From Treponema sp. (lineage in GTDB: Bacteria > Spirochaetota > Spirochaetia > Treponematales > Breznakiellaceae), in assembly GCA_009780595.1 (NCBI GenBank), contig WQZT01000077.1, positions 1 to 7,521 of the forward strand: DNA of 7,521 nucleotides, read 5' to 3'. Below, one piece after another: positions 1 to 6,680 of this stretch. Numbering within the stretch: position 1 is the stretch's first letter; each line of letters opens with the position of its first letter. The translations under genes and the position numbers were made by a program. The notes beneath the pieces were generated by a model that saw nothing but the letters and a program-made list of their open reading frames with translations, made no database searches and had not been told where the DNA came from.

Positions 1-14
1 TCGCAAAGTTGCGA
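1..14. repeat. Perfect short inverted repeat upstream of deoC
   Basis: TCGCAA (1-6) and TTGCGA (9-14) are perfect 6-bp inverted arms around a 2-bp AG centre. The element lies about 65 bp upstream of the deoC start, and its right arm coincides with a weak candidate -35 box. It could be an operator for a dimeric regulator of deoC or the remnant of an upstream element cut by the window edge. A palindrome of this size can also arise by chance, so the operator role is only inferred. Confidence 0.3.
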
Positions 15-38
15 TGCAGTTGAATATGTGTTTATACG
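9..38 (+). promoter_or_regulatory. Weak candidate sigma-70-type promoter for deoC
   Basis: TTGCGA (9-14, 4 of 6 matches to TTGACA), an 18-bp spacer and TATACG (33-38, 4 of 6 matches to TATAAT) would start transcription near 45 and give a leader of about 35 nt containing the GAGG ribosome site. The -35 box is the right arm of the 1-14 palindrome, so a protein bound there would block it. The match is modest and deoC could instead be read from an upstream gene outside the window. Confidence 0.25.
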
Positions 39-79
39 GATTTTATTCCAAATAGATCAAAGGATTAACGAGGTAAAAG

Positions 80-790
80 ATGACAGAACTTGCTAAAAAT
101 CAAATTGAAACGATAACAATGGAACCGGGAAAACTGGCTTCGTACATCGATCACACGCTGCTGAAAGCTGACGCGAAACCAGCCGACATAGAAAAGCTCT
201 GCGCGGAAGCCCGGCAGCACCGCTTTTTCTCAGTGTGCGTCAACAGCGCGAATGTTTCGCAGGCGGCGAAACTCCTTGAAGGCAGCGGTGTGAACGTGTG
301 CGCCGTGGTTGGTTTCCCGCTGGGAGCGATGGCGTCCACAGCGAAAGCTTACGAGGCGCGTGCCGCCATCGAAAGCGGCGCGCGCGAAATTGACATGGTG
401 ATGAACATCGGCGCGATGAAATCAGGCGATTTCAAGCTCGTGGAAAATGATATGCTTGCCGTCCGCACAGCGTGCGGCACTGTGGCGCTACTCAAAGTGA
501 TTCTTGAAACCTGCCTTCTCACCACGGAGGAGATTGTTCAAGCTTGCCAGATTGCGAAAAGCTTAAGTCTTGATTTTGTAAAAACTTCAACGGGATTTTC
601 CACTGGCGGGGCAACTGTCGAGCATATCGCGCTGATGCGGCAAACGGTCGGCGCACAGATGGGCGTAAAAGCTTCCGGCGGCGTAAGAACCTTCGCCGAT
701 GCGCTGGCAATGATAAACGCCGGGGCAACGAGGCTTGGCACTTCCGGCGGCATAAGCATCATCAACGGGCAGACCAGCAGCGGATATTAA
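80..790 (+). CDS. deoC: Deoxyribose-phosphate aldolase
   Basis: Cytosolic class I aldolase that cleaves 2-deoxy-D-ribose 5-phosphate to glyceraldehyde 3-phosphate and acetaldehyde, the last step of deoxynucleoside catabolism. The 236-residue protein is a single TIM-barrel domain of the usual length for the shorter bacterial form. It shows the family signatures YIDHTLLK (22-29), [10 protein letters not shown] (103-112), LLKVILET (137-144), FVKTSTGF (166-173) and VKASGGVRT (196-204). Lys168 is the expected Schiff-base lysine, and Asp105 and Lys197 the expected proton-relay residues. The chain ends in Tyr, as in several DeoC proteins where the C-terminal Tyr helps catalysis. The ATG at 80 is chosen because GAGG (70-73) lies 6 nt upstream; the in-frame ATG at 119 has no such site. 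No other nucleoside catabolism gene is visible in the window. recQ follows after a 94-bp gap on the same strand. Confidence 0.96.
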   Translation: MTELAKNQIETITMEPGKLASYIDHTLLKADAKPADIEKLCAEARQHRFFSVCVNSANVSQAAKLLEGSGVNVCAVVGFPLGAMASTAKAYEARAAIESGAREIDMVMNIGAMKSGDFKLVENDMLAVRTACGTVALLKVILETCLLTTEEIVQACQIAKSLSLDFVKTSTGFSTGGATVEHIALMRQTVGAQMGVKASGGVRTFADALAMINAGATRLGTSGGISIINGQTSSGY

Positions 791-826
791 CCTAAGCCTG
801 ATTCTTCGCGAGGTATGTCAAATATC

Positions 827-855
827 TAAACAGGGCTTGCACATATCCTCATAAT
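827..855 (+). promoter_or_regulatory. Possible recQ promoter in the deoC-recQ gap
   Basis: TAAACA (827-832, 4 of 6) and CATAAT (850-855, 5 of 6) are separated by 17 bp and would start transcription near 862, leaving a leader of about 23 nt before the recQ ATG. The whole 791-884 gap is otherwise AT-rich and unremarkable. No convincing terminator for deoC is seen in it, so read-through from deoC is also possible. Confidence 0.3.
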
Positions 856-884
856 AGTAATAATCTAACTATTAGCTGGTTACT

Positions 885-2720
885 ATGCGGGATAAATACG
901 ACATACTGAAAAATATTTTTGGCTACACTGAATTTCGCCGGGGGCAGGAGGAAGTGATCGACGCGATACTTTCGCGCCGCGATGCGCTTGCGGTGATGCC
1001 GACCGGGGCGGGCAAATCTCTGTGCTACCAAATCCCCGCGCTGCTGATGCCGGGAATGACGATTGTTATTTCCCCGCTCATTTCGCTTATGAAAGATCAG
1101 GTTAATGCTCTGCGCGAATCGGGCTGTGGTGCGGCGTTTCTGAACAGTTCGCTGACCTCCGCAGAGTACCACAATGTTGTCAATGCAATTTCCTGCGGGG
1201 AAATTAAGTTGCTGTACATCGCGCCTGAACGTTTGCAAAAGGCGGCGGGGCTTATCTCCGGGGCAAACGTGCCGATGGTTGTGGTTGACGAAGCTCACTG
1301 CGCCTCGCAGTGGGGGCATGATTTCAGAACAAGCTATTTGGAGATTGCAGATTTTATCCAGAGCGGCATTTTCAAAACGCGGCCTGTTACTGCTGCGTTT
1401 ACTGCGACCGCAACGGTGAAGGTGCGCGATGACATTGAAAAAATCCTCGGCTTGAAAAAACCGTTTTGTATTACTACCGGTTTTGATCGCCCCAATCTTT
1501 ATTTTGAAGTGCAAAAGATATCTGAGAAACGCGCCGCGCTTTTGGCGTGCTTGCAGACACGCGGGGAATTAAGCGGAATTATTTATTGCGCCACGCGCAA
1601 AGCTGTGGAGGAAGTTTTCGAGCTGCTTGTTGCGCGGGGTTTTTCCGCGACCCGCTACCACGCGGGACTTGCTGATCGCGAGCGCCGCAAAAACCAGGAC
1701 GATTTTCTGTACGATAAAAAAACGGTGATGGTTGCGACCAACGCTTTCGGGATGGGCATTGACAAGTCCAACGTCTCGTTTGTCATCCATTACAATATGC
1801 CTAAAAATATCGAAAGTTATTATCAGGAAGCGGGGCGCGCGGGGCGGGACGGCGCGTCTGCCGACTGCATACTTTTGTACAACGGGCAGGATGTGCAAAT
1901 TAACAAGTTCCTTATTACCCACACTGAAGATGAAAACGGCGCTGATCCGAAACTCGTTCATCACAATTTGGAACTGCTTAAATATATGACGTTCTACGCG
2001 ACAACCGGCGATTGTTTGCGGAAGCGGCTGCTTGAATATTTTAGCGATGAGACTGCCGCGCTATGCGGGCATTGCTCAAACTGCCTGACGGAGTTTGAAG
2101 ATGCCGATGTGAGTCTTGAAGGGCGAAAGATCGTTTCCTGTGTGTACCGCCTGAAAGAGCGCAACCGCAGTTTTGGCAAAACGATGATTATTGATATTTT
2201 GCGCGGTAGCAAAAACGAGAAAATCATGAGCGGGGGCTTTACCACGTTAAGCACGTGGGGAATAATGAAGGACAGCAAGGCGCAGACAATTCGCGCTGTT
2301 ATTGATTTTCTTATTGACGAAGGTATTTTGCTTTTGGACGATGGCGAGTATCCGGTGCTGACGATGGGAAACGCAGGGCCGCTGCTTCGGCAGGAAAAAC
2401 CGCTTGTAATGAAGCTTCCCAAAGATCGGCACAAGCCTGAGCCTGTTGAAACTCGGCTTGAGTCGAAGTTCAACGATCAGCTTGCAGGCGAAGTTGATCC
2501 CGTTCTTCTTGATCAGCTGAAAAAACTCCGCAGGGAAATTGCCACGCGGGAATCAGTGCCGGCGTATATCGTTTTTGCTGACGCGGCGCTCAAAGATATG
2601 TGCCGCAAGAAACCTATGTCGCTCGTTCAGTTTTCCGGTATTAACGGCGTAGGGAAGGTAAAGCTCGAAAAGTATGGTGAAATGTTTGTCGATGCAATTC
2701 GAGATTATGATTTGGGATAG
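885..2720 (+). CDS. recQ: ATP-dependent DNA helicase RecQ
   Basis: 3'-5' superfamily 2 DNA helicase acting in recombination and replication-fork repair. At 611 residues it matches a complete bacterial RecQ (E. coli about 610). Seen in order: motif 0, FGYTEFRRGQE (12-22); Walker A, MPTGAGKS (38-45, Lys44); DEAH (135-138) followed by the RecQ aromatic-rich loop SQWGHDFR; TATAT (173-177); the second RecA-like domain with YCATRK, RYHAGL and TNAFGMGIDK (285-294); and motif VI, QEAGRAGRDG (314-323). A zinc site follows (Cys377, Cys394, Cys397, Cys400), then a winged-helix RQC region (about 405-510) and an HRDC domain (about 538-608) with FSGINGVGKVKLEKYG. The ATG at 885 is the first possible start after an in-frame TAG at 873 and fits the family N-terminus, but no Shine-Dalgarno sequence precedes it. 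The gene converges on tsaD with 32 bp between the stop codons. Confidence 0.97.
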   Translation: MRDKYDILKNIFGYTEFRRGQEEVIDAILSRRDALAVMPTGAGKSLCYQIPALLMPGMTIVISPLISLMKDQVNALRESGCGAAFLNSSLTSAEYHNVVNAISCGEIKLLYIAPERLQKAAGLISGANVPMVVVDEAHCASQWGHDFRTSYLEIADFIQSGIFKTRPVTAAFTATATVKVRDDIEKILGLKKPFCITTGFDRPNLYFEVQKISEKRAALLACLQTRGELSGIIYCATRKAVEEVFELLVARGFSATRYHAGLADRERRKNQDDFLYDKKTVMVATNAFGMGIDKSNVSFVIHYNMPKNIESYYQEAGRAGRDGASADCILLYNGQDVQINKFLITHTEDENGADPKLVHHNLELLKYMTFYATTGDCLRKRLLEYFSDETAALCGHCSNCLTEFEDADVSLEGRKIVSCVYRLKERNRSFGKTMIIDILRGSKNEKIMSGGFTTLSTWGIMKDSKAQTIRAVIDFLIDEGILLLDDGEYPVLTMGNAGPLLRQEKPLVMKLPKDRHKPEPVETRLESKFNDQLAGEVDPVLLDQLKKLRREIATRESVPAYIVFADAALKDMCRKKPMSLVQFSGINGVGKVKLEKYGEMFVDAIRDYDLG

Positions 2721-2752
2721 TGAGTGAAATAGCGCGTTGCCTCACCCGCCCT

Positions 2753-3832
2753 TTACGTCAGCCGCCGCTTGAACGATTTCACCCGCGCGCTGGCGGTAGT
2801 GGTGAGCGGCGAGGTTTCCCCGCGGGCGAGGTACTGGTACGCAAGCCCCGCGATCATCGCGCCGTTGTCGCCGCAAAGATCAAGCGGCGGGAAAAGGCAG
2901 CGAATCCCGCGGTGCTGCGCAAGCCGTTCCCGCAAGTACGAGTTCGCCGCCACGCCGCCGCCAGCAACGATTGTCGCAAGCCCGGTATCCTCGACGGCGT
3001 TCAGCAGAGCGCGCAGAAGAATCTCCACCGCCGTTTTTTGAAATGAGGCGGCAATATCCTCGGGTTTGTCCCCGCCTTCAGGCTGCGGCGCAGCGCGGAA
3101 CAGATCGAGCTGGTTCACTGCCGCCGTTTTCAAGCCGGAGTACGACACATCATAGCGGTGTTCATCTTTTTGCCCGCCGCCGCTTTTACCGTTGCGCTCG
3201 GTTTTGCACAAACGCCCTTTGTGCTGAAGGCGCGGCATTGGAAAATGAAAAGCTTCCATATTGCCGCTCTTTGCCAGCTTGTCGATAACCGCGCCGCCGG
3301 GGTAGCCAAAACCGTAGTGCTTGGAAACCTTGTCAAACGCTTCGCCCACCGCGTCATCAATCGTAGTCCCCAGCACGGTAATGTCATCAAAATTATCGGC
3401 GCGGCAAATAATGGTGTGCCCACCTGAAACCAGTAGCCCCAAAAACGGATACTCCAAATCGGCGTACACAAAACGGGGGGCGTATAGATGAGCCAGCATA
3501 TGATCCACCGCGAGAAACGGAATGCCCCGCGCCCACGCAAACGCTTTGGCGAAACTCACGCCGACAAGCAGCGACCCCAAAAGCCCCGGATGCGCGGTGG
3601 CGGCAACCGCGTCAATATCGGCAGCCTTCAGCGACGCCTTGTCCAGCGCCTCCTGCACCACGCGGTCAATCCACTCGGTGTGCATCCGCGAGGCGATTTC
3701 GGGAACGACGCCGTTATACGCGGCGTGGAACGGTATCTGCGTGGCAATCACATTCGAGAGAATTGTCCTGCCATCCTCGACTACGGCAGCGGCGCACTCG
3801 TCGCACGAGGTTTCAATCCCCAGCACTTTCAT
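2753..3832 (-). CDS. tsaD: tRNA N6-adenosine threonylcarbamoyltransferase TsaD
   Basis: Transfers the threonylcarbamoyl group from TC-AMP to A37 of ANN-decoding tRNAs (t6A), normally with TsaB and TsaE; neither is in this window. The 359-residue ASKHA-fold protein shows GIETSCDE (5-12), VPEIASRMH (43-51), PGLLGSLLVG (82-91), the metal-binding HMLAH (His111 and His115), LVSGGHT (134-140), DDAVGEAFDKV (159-169), YDVSYSGLKTA (227-237), VAGGGVAANS (289-298) and CGDNGAMIAG (320-329, Asp322 the likely third metal ligand). The start at 3832 is chosen because the protein family begins at MKVLGIETS and because this ATG overlaps the upstream stop as ATGA. The frame stays open 35 codons further upstream, but that part lies inside the preceding gene and resembles no TsaD. 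A charged insertion occupies about residues 204-226. This is the last gene of the leftward operon. Confidence 0.96.
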   Translation of the reverse strand: MKVLGIETSCDECAAAVVEDGRTILSNVIATQIPFHAAYNGVVPEIASRMHTEWIDRVVQEALDKASLKAADIDAVAATAHPGLLGSLLVGVSFAKAFAWARGIPFLAVDHMLAHLYAPRFVYADLEYPFLGLLVSGGHTIICRADNFDDITVLGTTIDDAVGEAFDKVSKHYGFGYPGGAVIDKLAKSGNMEAFHFPMPRLQHKGRLCKTERNGKSGGGQKDEHRYDVSYSGLKTAAVNQLDLFRAAPQPEGGDKPEDIAASFQKTAVEILLRALLNAVEDTGLATIVAGGGVAANSYLRERLAQHRGIRCLFPPLDLCGDNGAMIAGLAYQYLARGETSPLTTTASARVKSFKRRLT

Positions 3833-4845
3833 AACTGCCGCCGCGCCACCGCGTCCGTTACAGAAGAAAAGGCAAAGCCCTGTTCGAGTAAGTCCGCGTA
3901 TATTTCCTGCAACAGCGGTGCAAGTTCGTGCGACCACGCATGTCCAATCATCACCACAAACCCGCGTTGCCGCGCCCTTTCAAGCCCCTGGTTAATAAAG
4001 TAAAGCATCGCTTCCCTCTCCTGCGAATTGTCCACAAAAATATCCCGCTCGGCGATTATTATTCCCAAGCGGCGGGCAACGTCTCCGGCGGCGGTCTCGG
4101 CAGTCGTTCGGGAATCGAGAAACAAAAGCCCGCGCTCGTGACTAAGGGCGAGAATCGTTTCCATCGCGGTTTCGTCCATCGTTATCCGCGAGCCTTCGTG
4201 GTTGTTCATCCCCGCCGCAGAGCCAATCTCGGCGAGGTTGCGATTGATGATGTCCCTAATTTCCCCGCTGTCCATTCCCGCCATAATCGCGCCGGGACCG
4301 GGATCAGTGCCGCCAACGGCTTCCATCGGCTGGTGCAGGAAAAGCTCCTTGCCAGCAGCGCGGATGCGGCGGGCAGCTTCGGCGGAATGCGGCAGTCCGG
4401 GAAGAACAGCGATAGTCAGAGCGCCGGGAAAGTTCAGAAACGGTTCAAGATCGCGCAGGTTATTTCCGGCATCATCGATGACAAAAACCAGCGTACCCGC
4501 GCTTCCGGCAGACGGCGGTTGTGGCGGCGGAGCTATATACGCCGCCGGGAAATACTCATGTGGCGCAGTGGGCGCGGTAGGATCAGGCGCGGGAATCGCC
4601 GGAGACACCAGCGCGGCAGCTTCCGGCGCAAGCGGCGGACTAACAGCCCTGATATACATCATAACCCCAAAGGAAACCACCGCAACAAGTACAACCACCG
4701 CCGCCGCAATCACAGCGGTGAACCTGTCGTGCAGGGTGAGTTTCTTGCGGTTTTTTGCCTTGCCCGCTGCCTTTGGTTTCGCCGCCGAAACGGTTTTTTT
4801 CCCGACAGAAACAACGCGCGGCTTTTTGGAGTCCGTTCGCTTCAA
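3829..4845 (-). CDS. Membrane-anchored divergent polysaccharide deacetylase family protein (YibQ-like)
   Basis: A 338-residue protein of the divergent polysaccharide deacetylase family (Pfam PF04748; E. coli YibQ). Its N-terminal 41 residues are strongly basic (15 Lys/Arg), followed by one membrane segment (about 42-65), an Ala/Pro-rich linker (about 68-116) and the domain (about 117-335). The domain should therefore lie outside the inner membrane. Visible motifs are FVIDDAGN (121-128), LPGLPHS (148-154), LHQPMEA (170-176), DPGPGAI (181-187), GMNNHEGSR (212-220), LFLDSRTT (241-248), DIFVDN (268-273) and IGHAW (300-304). Asp124/Asp125 and His216 are the likely active-site or metal positions by family analogy. 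The substrate is unknown; a glycan or peptidoglycan role is inference. The start codon is TTG, 7 bp after the hpf stop. No ATG or GTG occurs before the membrane segment, so TTG is the only start that keeps the tail and anchor. The stop overlaps the tsaD start by 4 nt. Confidence 0.87.
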   Translation of the reverse strand: MKRTDSKKPRVVSVGKKTVSAAKPKAAGKAKNRKKLTLHDRFTAVIAAAVVVLVAVVSFGVMMYIRAVSPPLAPEAAALVSPAIPAPDPTAPTAPHEYFPAAYIAPPPQPPSAGSAGTLVFVIDDAGNNLRDLEPFLNFPGALTIAVLPGLPHSAEAARRIRAAGKELFLHQPMEAVGGTDPGPGAIMAGMDSGEIRDIINRNLAEIGSAAGMNNHEGSRITMDETAMETILALSHERGLLFLDSRTTAETAAGDVARRLGIIIAERDIFVDNSQEREAMLYFINQGLERARQRGFVVMIGHAWSHELAPLLQEIYADLLEQGFAFSSVTDAVARRQL

Positions 4846-4852
4846 TTACAGA

Positions 4853-5143
4853 TTATCTCTTATCTTTGACTTTCTCTTTTTCCTTGACAATCCGCGCGTC
4901 AAGCTTGTCTATCAGCTTATCAATTGCCGGATTCAATGCAAAATCCTCTTCCTTCTGATGAACAGAAACTCCCCAGCGGAAGTTCACACGCGCCTCGGCG
5001 GAAAAAGTTTTTTCTTTTGTCAGCGTAAACAAAAGATCGACAATCATATTTTCGGCGTTGCGAAAACGCGCGATCTTCTTTTCAAGGTACTCTTTCGCCT
5101 CGGCGGGCAGAGTAAAATGAACAGCTTTAATTTCGATATTCAT
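4853..5143 (-). CDS. hpf: Short ribosome hibernation-promoting factor (HPF/RaiA family)
   Basis: A 96-residue protein of the sigma-54 modulation / S30EA ribosomal-protein family, which binds the 30S decoding region and inactivates ribosomes in stationary phase or stress. It starts MNIEIKAVHFTLPAEAKEYLEKK and has the usual beta-alpha-beta-beta-beta-alpha pattern, with the second helix NPAIDKLIDKLDARI and a Lys-rich end. The length is that of the short E. coli HPF (95 residues). It lacks the C-terminal dimerisation domain of long HPF. The ATG at 5143 is supported by a strong GGAGG (5152-5148 on the minus strand) 4 nt upstream; the frame continues further upstream into rpoN but without family similarity. 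It lies 16 bp after rpoN, the same rpoN-hpf order known from proteobacteria, where the product was first named a sigma-54 modulator. It is almost certainly co-transcribed with rpoN. Confidence 0.93.
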   Translation of the reverse strand: MNIEIKAVHFTLPAEAKEYLEKKIARFRNAENMIVDLLFTLTKEKTFSAEARVNFRWGVSVHQKEEDFALNPAIDKLIDKLDARIVKEKEKVKDKR

Positions 5144-5159
5144 AGTGCCTCCGTTATAA
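5144..5159 (-). promoter_or_regulatory. Strong ribosome binding site fixing the hpf start
   Basis: The 16-bp rpoN-hpf gap contains GGAGG (minus strand, 5152-5148), 4 nt before ATG. It is the clearest Shine-Dalgarno sequence in the leftward operon and contrasts with the absence of one before rpoN. It suggests hpf can be translated at a higher rate than the sigma factor from the same message. Confidence 0.8.
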
Positions 5160-6587
5160 TTATCGGTCAAAAGACGACCGCAAATCCAGTTCGTTCCTAT
5201 ATTTTGCCACTGTCCGGCGGGCAAGCGCAATCCCCCGTTTTGCCAAAAGCTCGACAATATCCTGATCCGAAAGCCGCGCGTGATCTGACGTAATAATTTC
5301 CCGGATGACTTCCTTCACGCCCTCTTTTGAAAACTTCGAGCCGCCCGATCCCGTTCCCGAGATCGAGTTGCTGAAAAAGTGCCGCAACTCAAAAATCCCC
5401 CATTCAGTTTGAATGTACTTGCCATTGGCAGCCCGCGATACCGTCGTCTCGTGCAGGGCGATTTCTTTGGCAATATCGCCGAGCGTAAGCGGCGCAAGAT
5501 GCTTCGGGCCATTTTCAAAAAACCCGCGCTGAAACTCAACCAGCGCGCGGCACACCTTCAGCAACGTGTGATTTCTCTGATTGATCGAGTTGATAAACCA
5601 GCGGGCTTCTTTTATATTTTCGCGGACAAAGTTTCGCACCGGTTTTTCTTCCTTATTAAGCTTATGTTTGCCGTCAACGTGGCTGCCAGCAAAGTCATCG
5701 GCGATCTTCATGAAGAAAGGATTAATCCCCAGCACCGGAATTTCTTCTTCGTTTAGAATGATAACAAACTCGCCGTCTTTTTTGATAACCTGCGCGTCAG
5801 GAATCACATAGCGGACTTCGGCGGCGTTAAAGCGTCTGCCGGGAAACGGCGACAGCAATTTTATCGTCTCAAAAGCAACGGCAGTTTCCTTCTCGCTCAG
5901 ACCGATACGCCGTGCCGCCTCTGCAATTTTACCCCGTTCCAAAAGGTCGAGGTGCGAAAGCGCCTTTTCAACACCTGCGGGAGTGTCAGGCAAAAGCCCA
6001 ACCTGCACCAGCAGCGACTCGCGGTAATCGGCAGTGCACGTTCCGGCCGGATCAAGCTGCCGCACCAGCGCAAGAGCATCGCTCACCGTGCGGGGATCTT
6101 CGCTCTCCAGAAGAACCTCCACAGGCTCGCGGTGAAACCCGTCATCGTCAAGGTTTTGAATAAGCTGCTGGCACACCTGCCTCAGTTCCCCGTCAACAGG
6201 CTCAAGCTGCAACTGCCACAGCAAGTGATCCTGAAGCGTTTCCGGATGAGACAGCGCCCCTTCGATAAACCGCCGCTGCTCCTCGGCGGCTTGCTCGCCC
6301 GCGCTCGTAACATAGCCCAAATCGGAAAACCCCGAATCCGCGCCCGCCTCGAAGTATTCGAACTCCGGCTCGCCCGCGCCCGCCTCGCCAGCCGCATCCG
6401 TTACCGCGTCAATAGAAAGCGTGGAATTATCCTCCAGCACCTCCAGCGCCGGATTCCGCTCCAGCTCCTCCTCGATTTTTTGGCGCACATCGATAATAGG
6501 CAGTTCCATCATCTTGATCGCCTGATAGAGTTGCGGGTTCATAGCGAACTTTTGAGACTGGATCATCGCCGGACGTTGAAACTGCAT
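5160..6587 (-). CDS. rpoN: RNA polymerase sigma-54 factor
   Basis: Alternative sigma factor that directs RNA polymerase to -24/-12 promoters and needs AAA+ enhancer-binding activators to open them. The 475-residue protein has the full family layout. Region I is Gln/Leu-rich (1-50, MQFQRP and QSQKFAMNPQLYQAIKMMELPI). An acidic region II linker follows (about 51-103), then the core-binding domain (about 105-300) and the DNA-binding domain with helix-turn-helix LTLGDIAKEIALHETTVSRA (367-386). The RpoN box ARRTVAKYR (456-464) sits near the C-terminus and is intact. The start at 6587 is chosen from the family N-terminus and from the promoter placement; the frame continues 33 codons upstream, but those codons would lie upstream of the predicted transcription start. 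No Shine-Dalgarno sequence precedes the ATG. It is the first gene of the rpoN-hpf-deacetylase-tsaD operon. Confidence 0.96.
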   Translation of the reverse strand: MQFQRPAMIQSQKFAMNPQLYQAIKMMELPIIDVRQKIEEELERNPALEVLEDNSTLSIDAVTDAAGEAGAGEPEFEYFEAGADSGFSDLGYVTSAGEQAAEEQRRFIEGALSHPETLQDHLLWQLQLEPVDGELRQVCQQLIQNLDDDGFHREPVEVLLESEDPRTVSDALALVRQLDPAGTCTADYRESLLVQVGLLPDTPAGVEKALSHLDLLERGKIAEAARRIGLSEKETAVAFETIKLLSPFPGRRFNAAEVRYVIPDAQVIKKDGEFVIILNEEEIPVLGINPFFMKIADDFAGSHVDGKHKLNKEEKPVRNFVRENIKEARWFINSINQRNHTLLKVCRALVEFQRGFFENGPKHLAPLTLGDIAKEIALHETTVSRAANGKYIQTEWGIFELRHFFSNSISGTGSGGSKFSKEGVKEVIREIITSDHARLSDQDIVELLAKRGIALARRTVAKYRNELDLRSSFDR

Positions 6588-6593
6588 ATTAAA

Positions 6594-6622
6594 ACTATCA
6601 ATGTACAGGCACAATTTGTCAA
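6594..6622 (-). promoter_or_regulatory. Promoter of the rpoN operon, apparently leaderless
   Basis: On the minus strand TTGACA (6622-6617, perfect) is followed by a 17-bp spacer and GATAGT (6599-6594, 4 of 6). Only 6 nt separate the -10 box from the rpoN ATG, so transcription should begin at or within a base or two of that ATG. This agrees with the missing Shine-Dalgarno sequence. The box type suggests a housekeeping sigma-70 promoter rather than sigma-54 self-control. Confidence 0.6.
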
Positions 6623-6642
6623 TCACCGAGATTTGCAATACC

Positions 6643-6671
6643 TTTACAACAATTCGAGCGTTCATTACAAT
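6643..6671 (+). promoter_or_regulatory. Divergent promoter of the VTT-domain gene
   Basis: TTTACA (6643-6648, 5 of 6) and TACAAT (6666-6671, 5 of 6) have the ideal 17-bp spacing. The -10 box ends 9 nt before the ATG at 6681, so the leader should be about 0-4 nt. The -35 boxes of this promoter and of the rpoN promoter lie back to back, 20 bp apart (6623-6642). One regulator bound between them could act on both. Confidence 0.6.
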
Positions 6672-6680
6672 TCGGTTTAT

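Noticed and set aside
794..838. Possible deoC terminator, AAGCCTG paired with CAGGGCTT
   Set aside because: The stem needs a bulge, the loop is about 30 nt and no T tract follows.
849..1514. Minus-strand 221-codon open frame inside recQ
   Set aside because: It is antisense to the conserved helicase motifs, with no domain and no ribosome site seen.
2720..2745. GTGAG/CTCAC hairpin between the convergent recQ and tsaD stops
   Set aside because: Only five base pairs with a 16-nt loop and no T run on either strand; too weak to call a bidirectional terminator, although one would be expected here.
3833..3937. N-terminal extension of TsaD by 35 codons
   Set aside because: It lies within the deacetylase gene in another frame, is Cys/Arg/Gly-rich, and TsaD proteins begin at MKVLGIETS; the ATGA overlap supports 3832.
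3928..5293. Long plus-strand open frames (313 and 363 codons) opposite the deacetylase gene
   Set aside because: They are the complement of a well-supported gene in a GC-rich stretch; compositions are repetitive (Arg/Gly or Ala/Ser/Thr) with no recognisable domain.
5952..6680. 243-codon open extension upstream of the VTT gene, antisense to rpoN
   Set aside because: It is Arg/Leu/Gln-rich, mirrors the rpoN coding strand, has no family features, and the predicted promoter lies downstream of it at 6643-6671.
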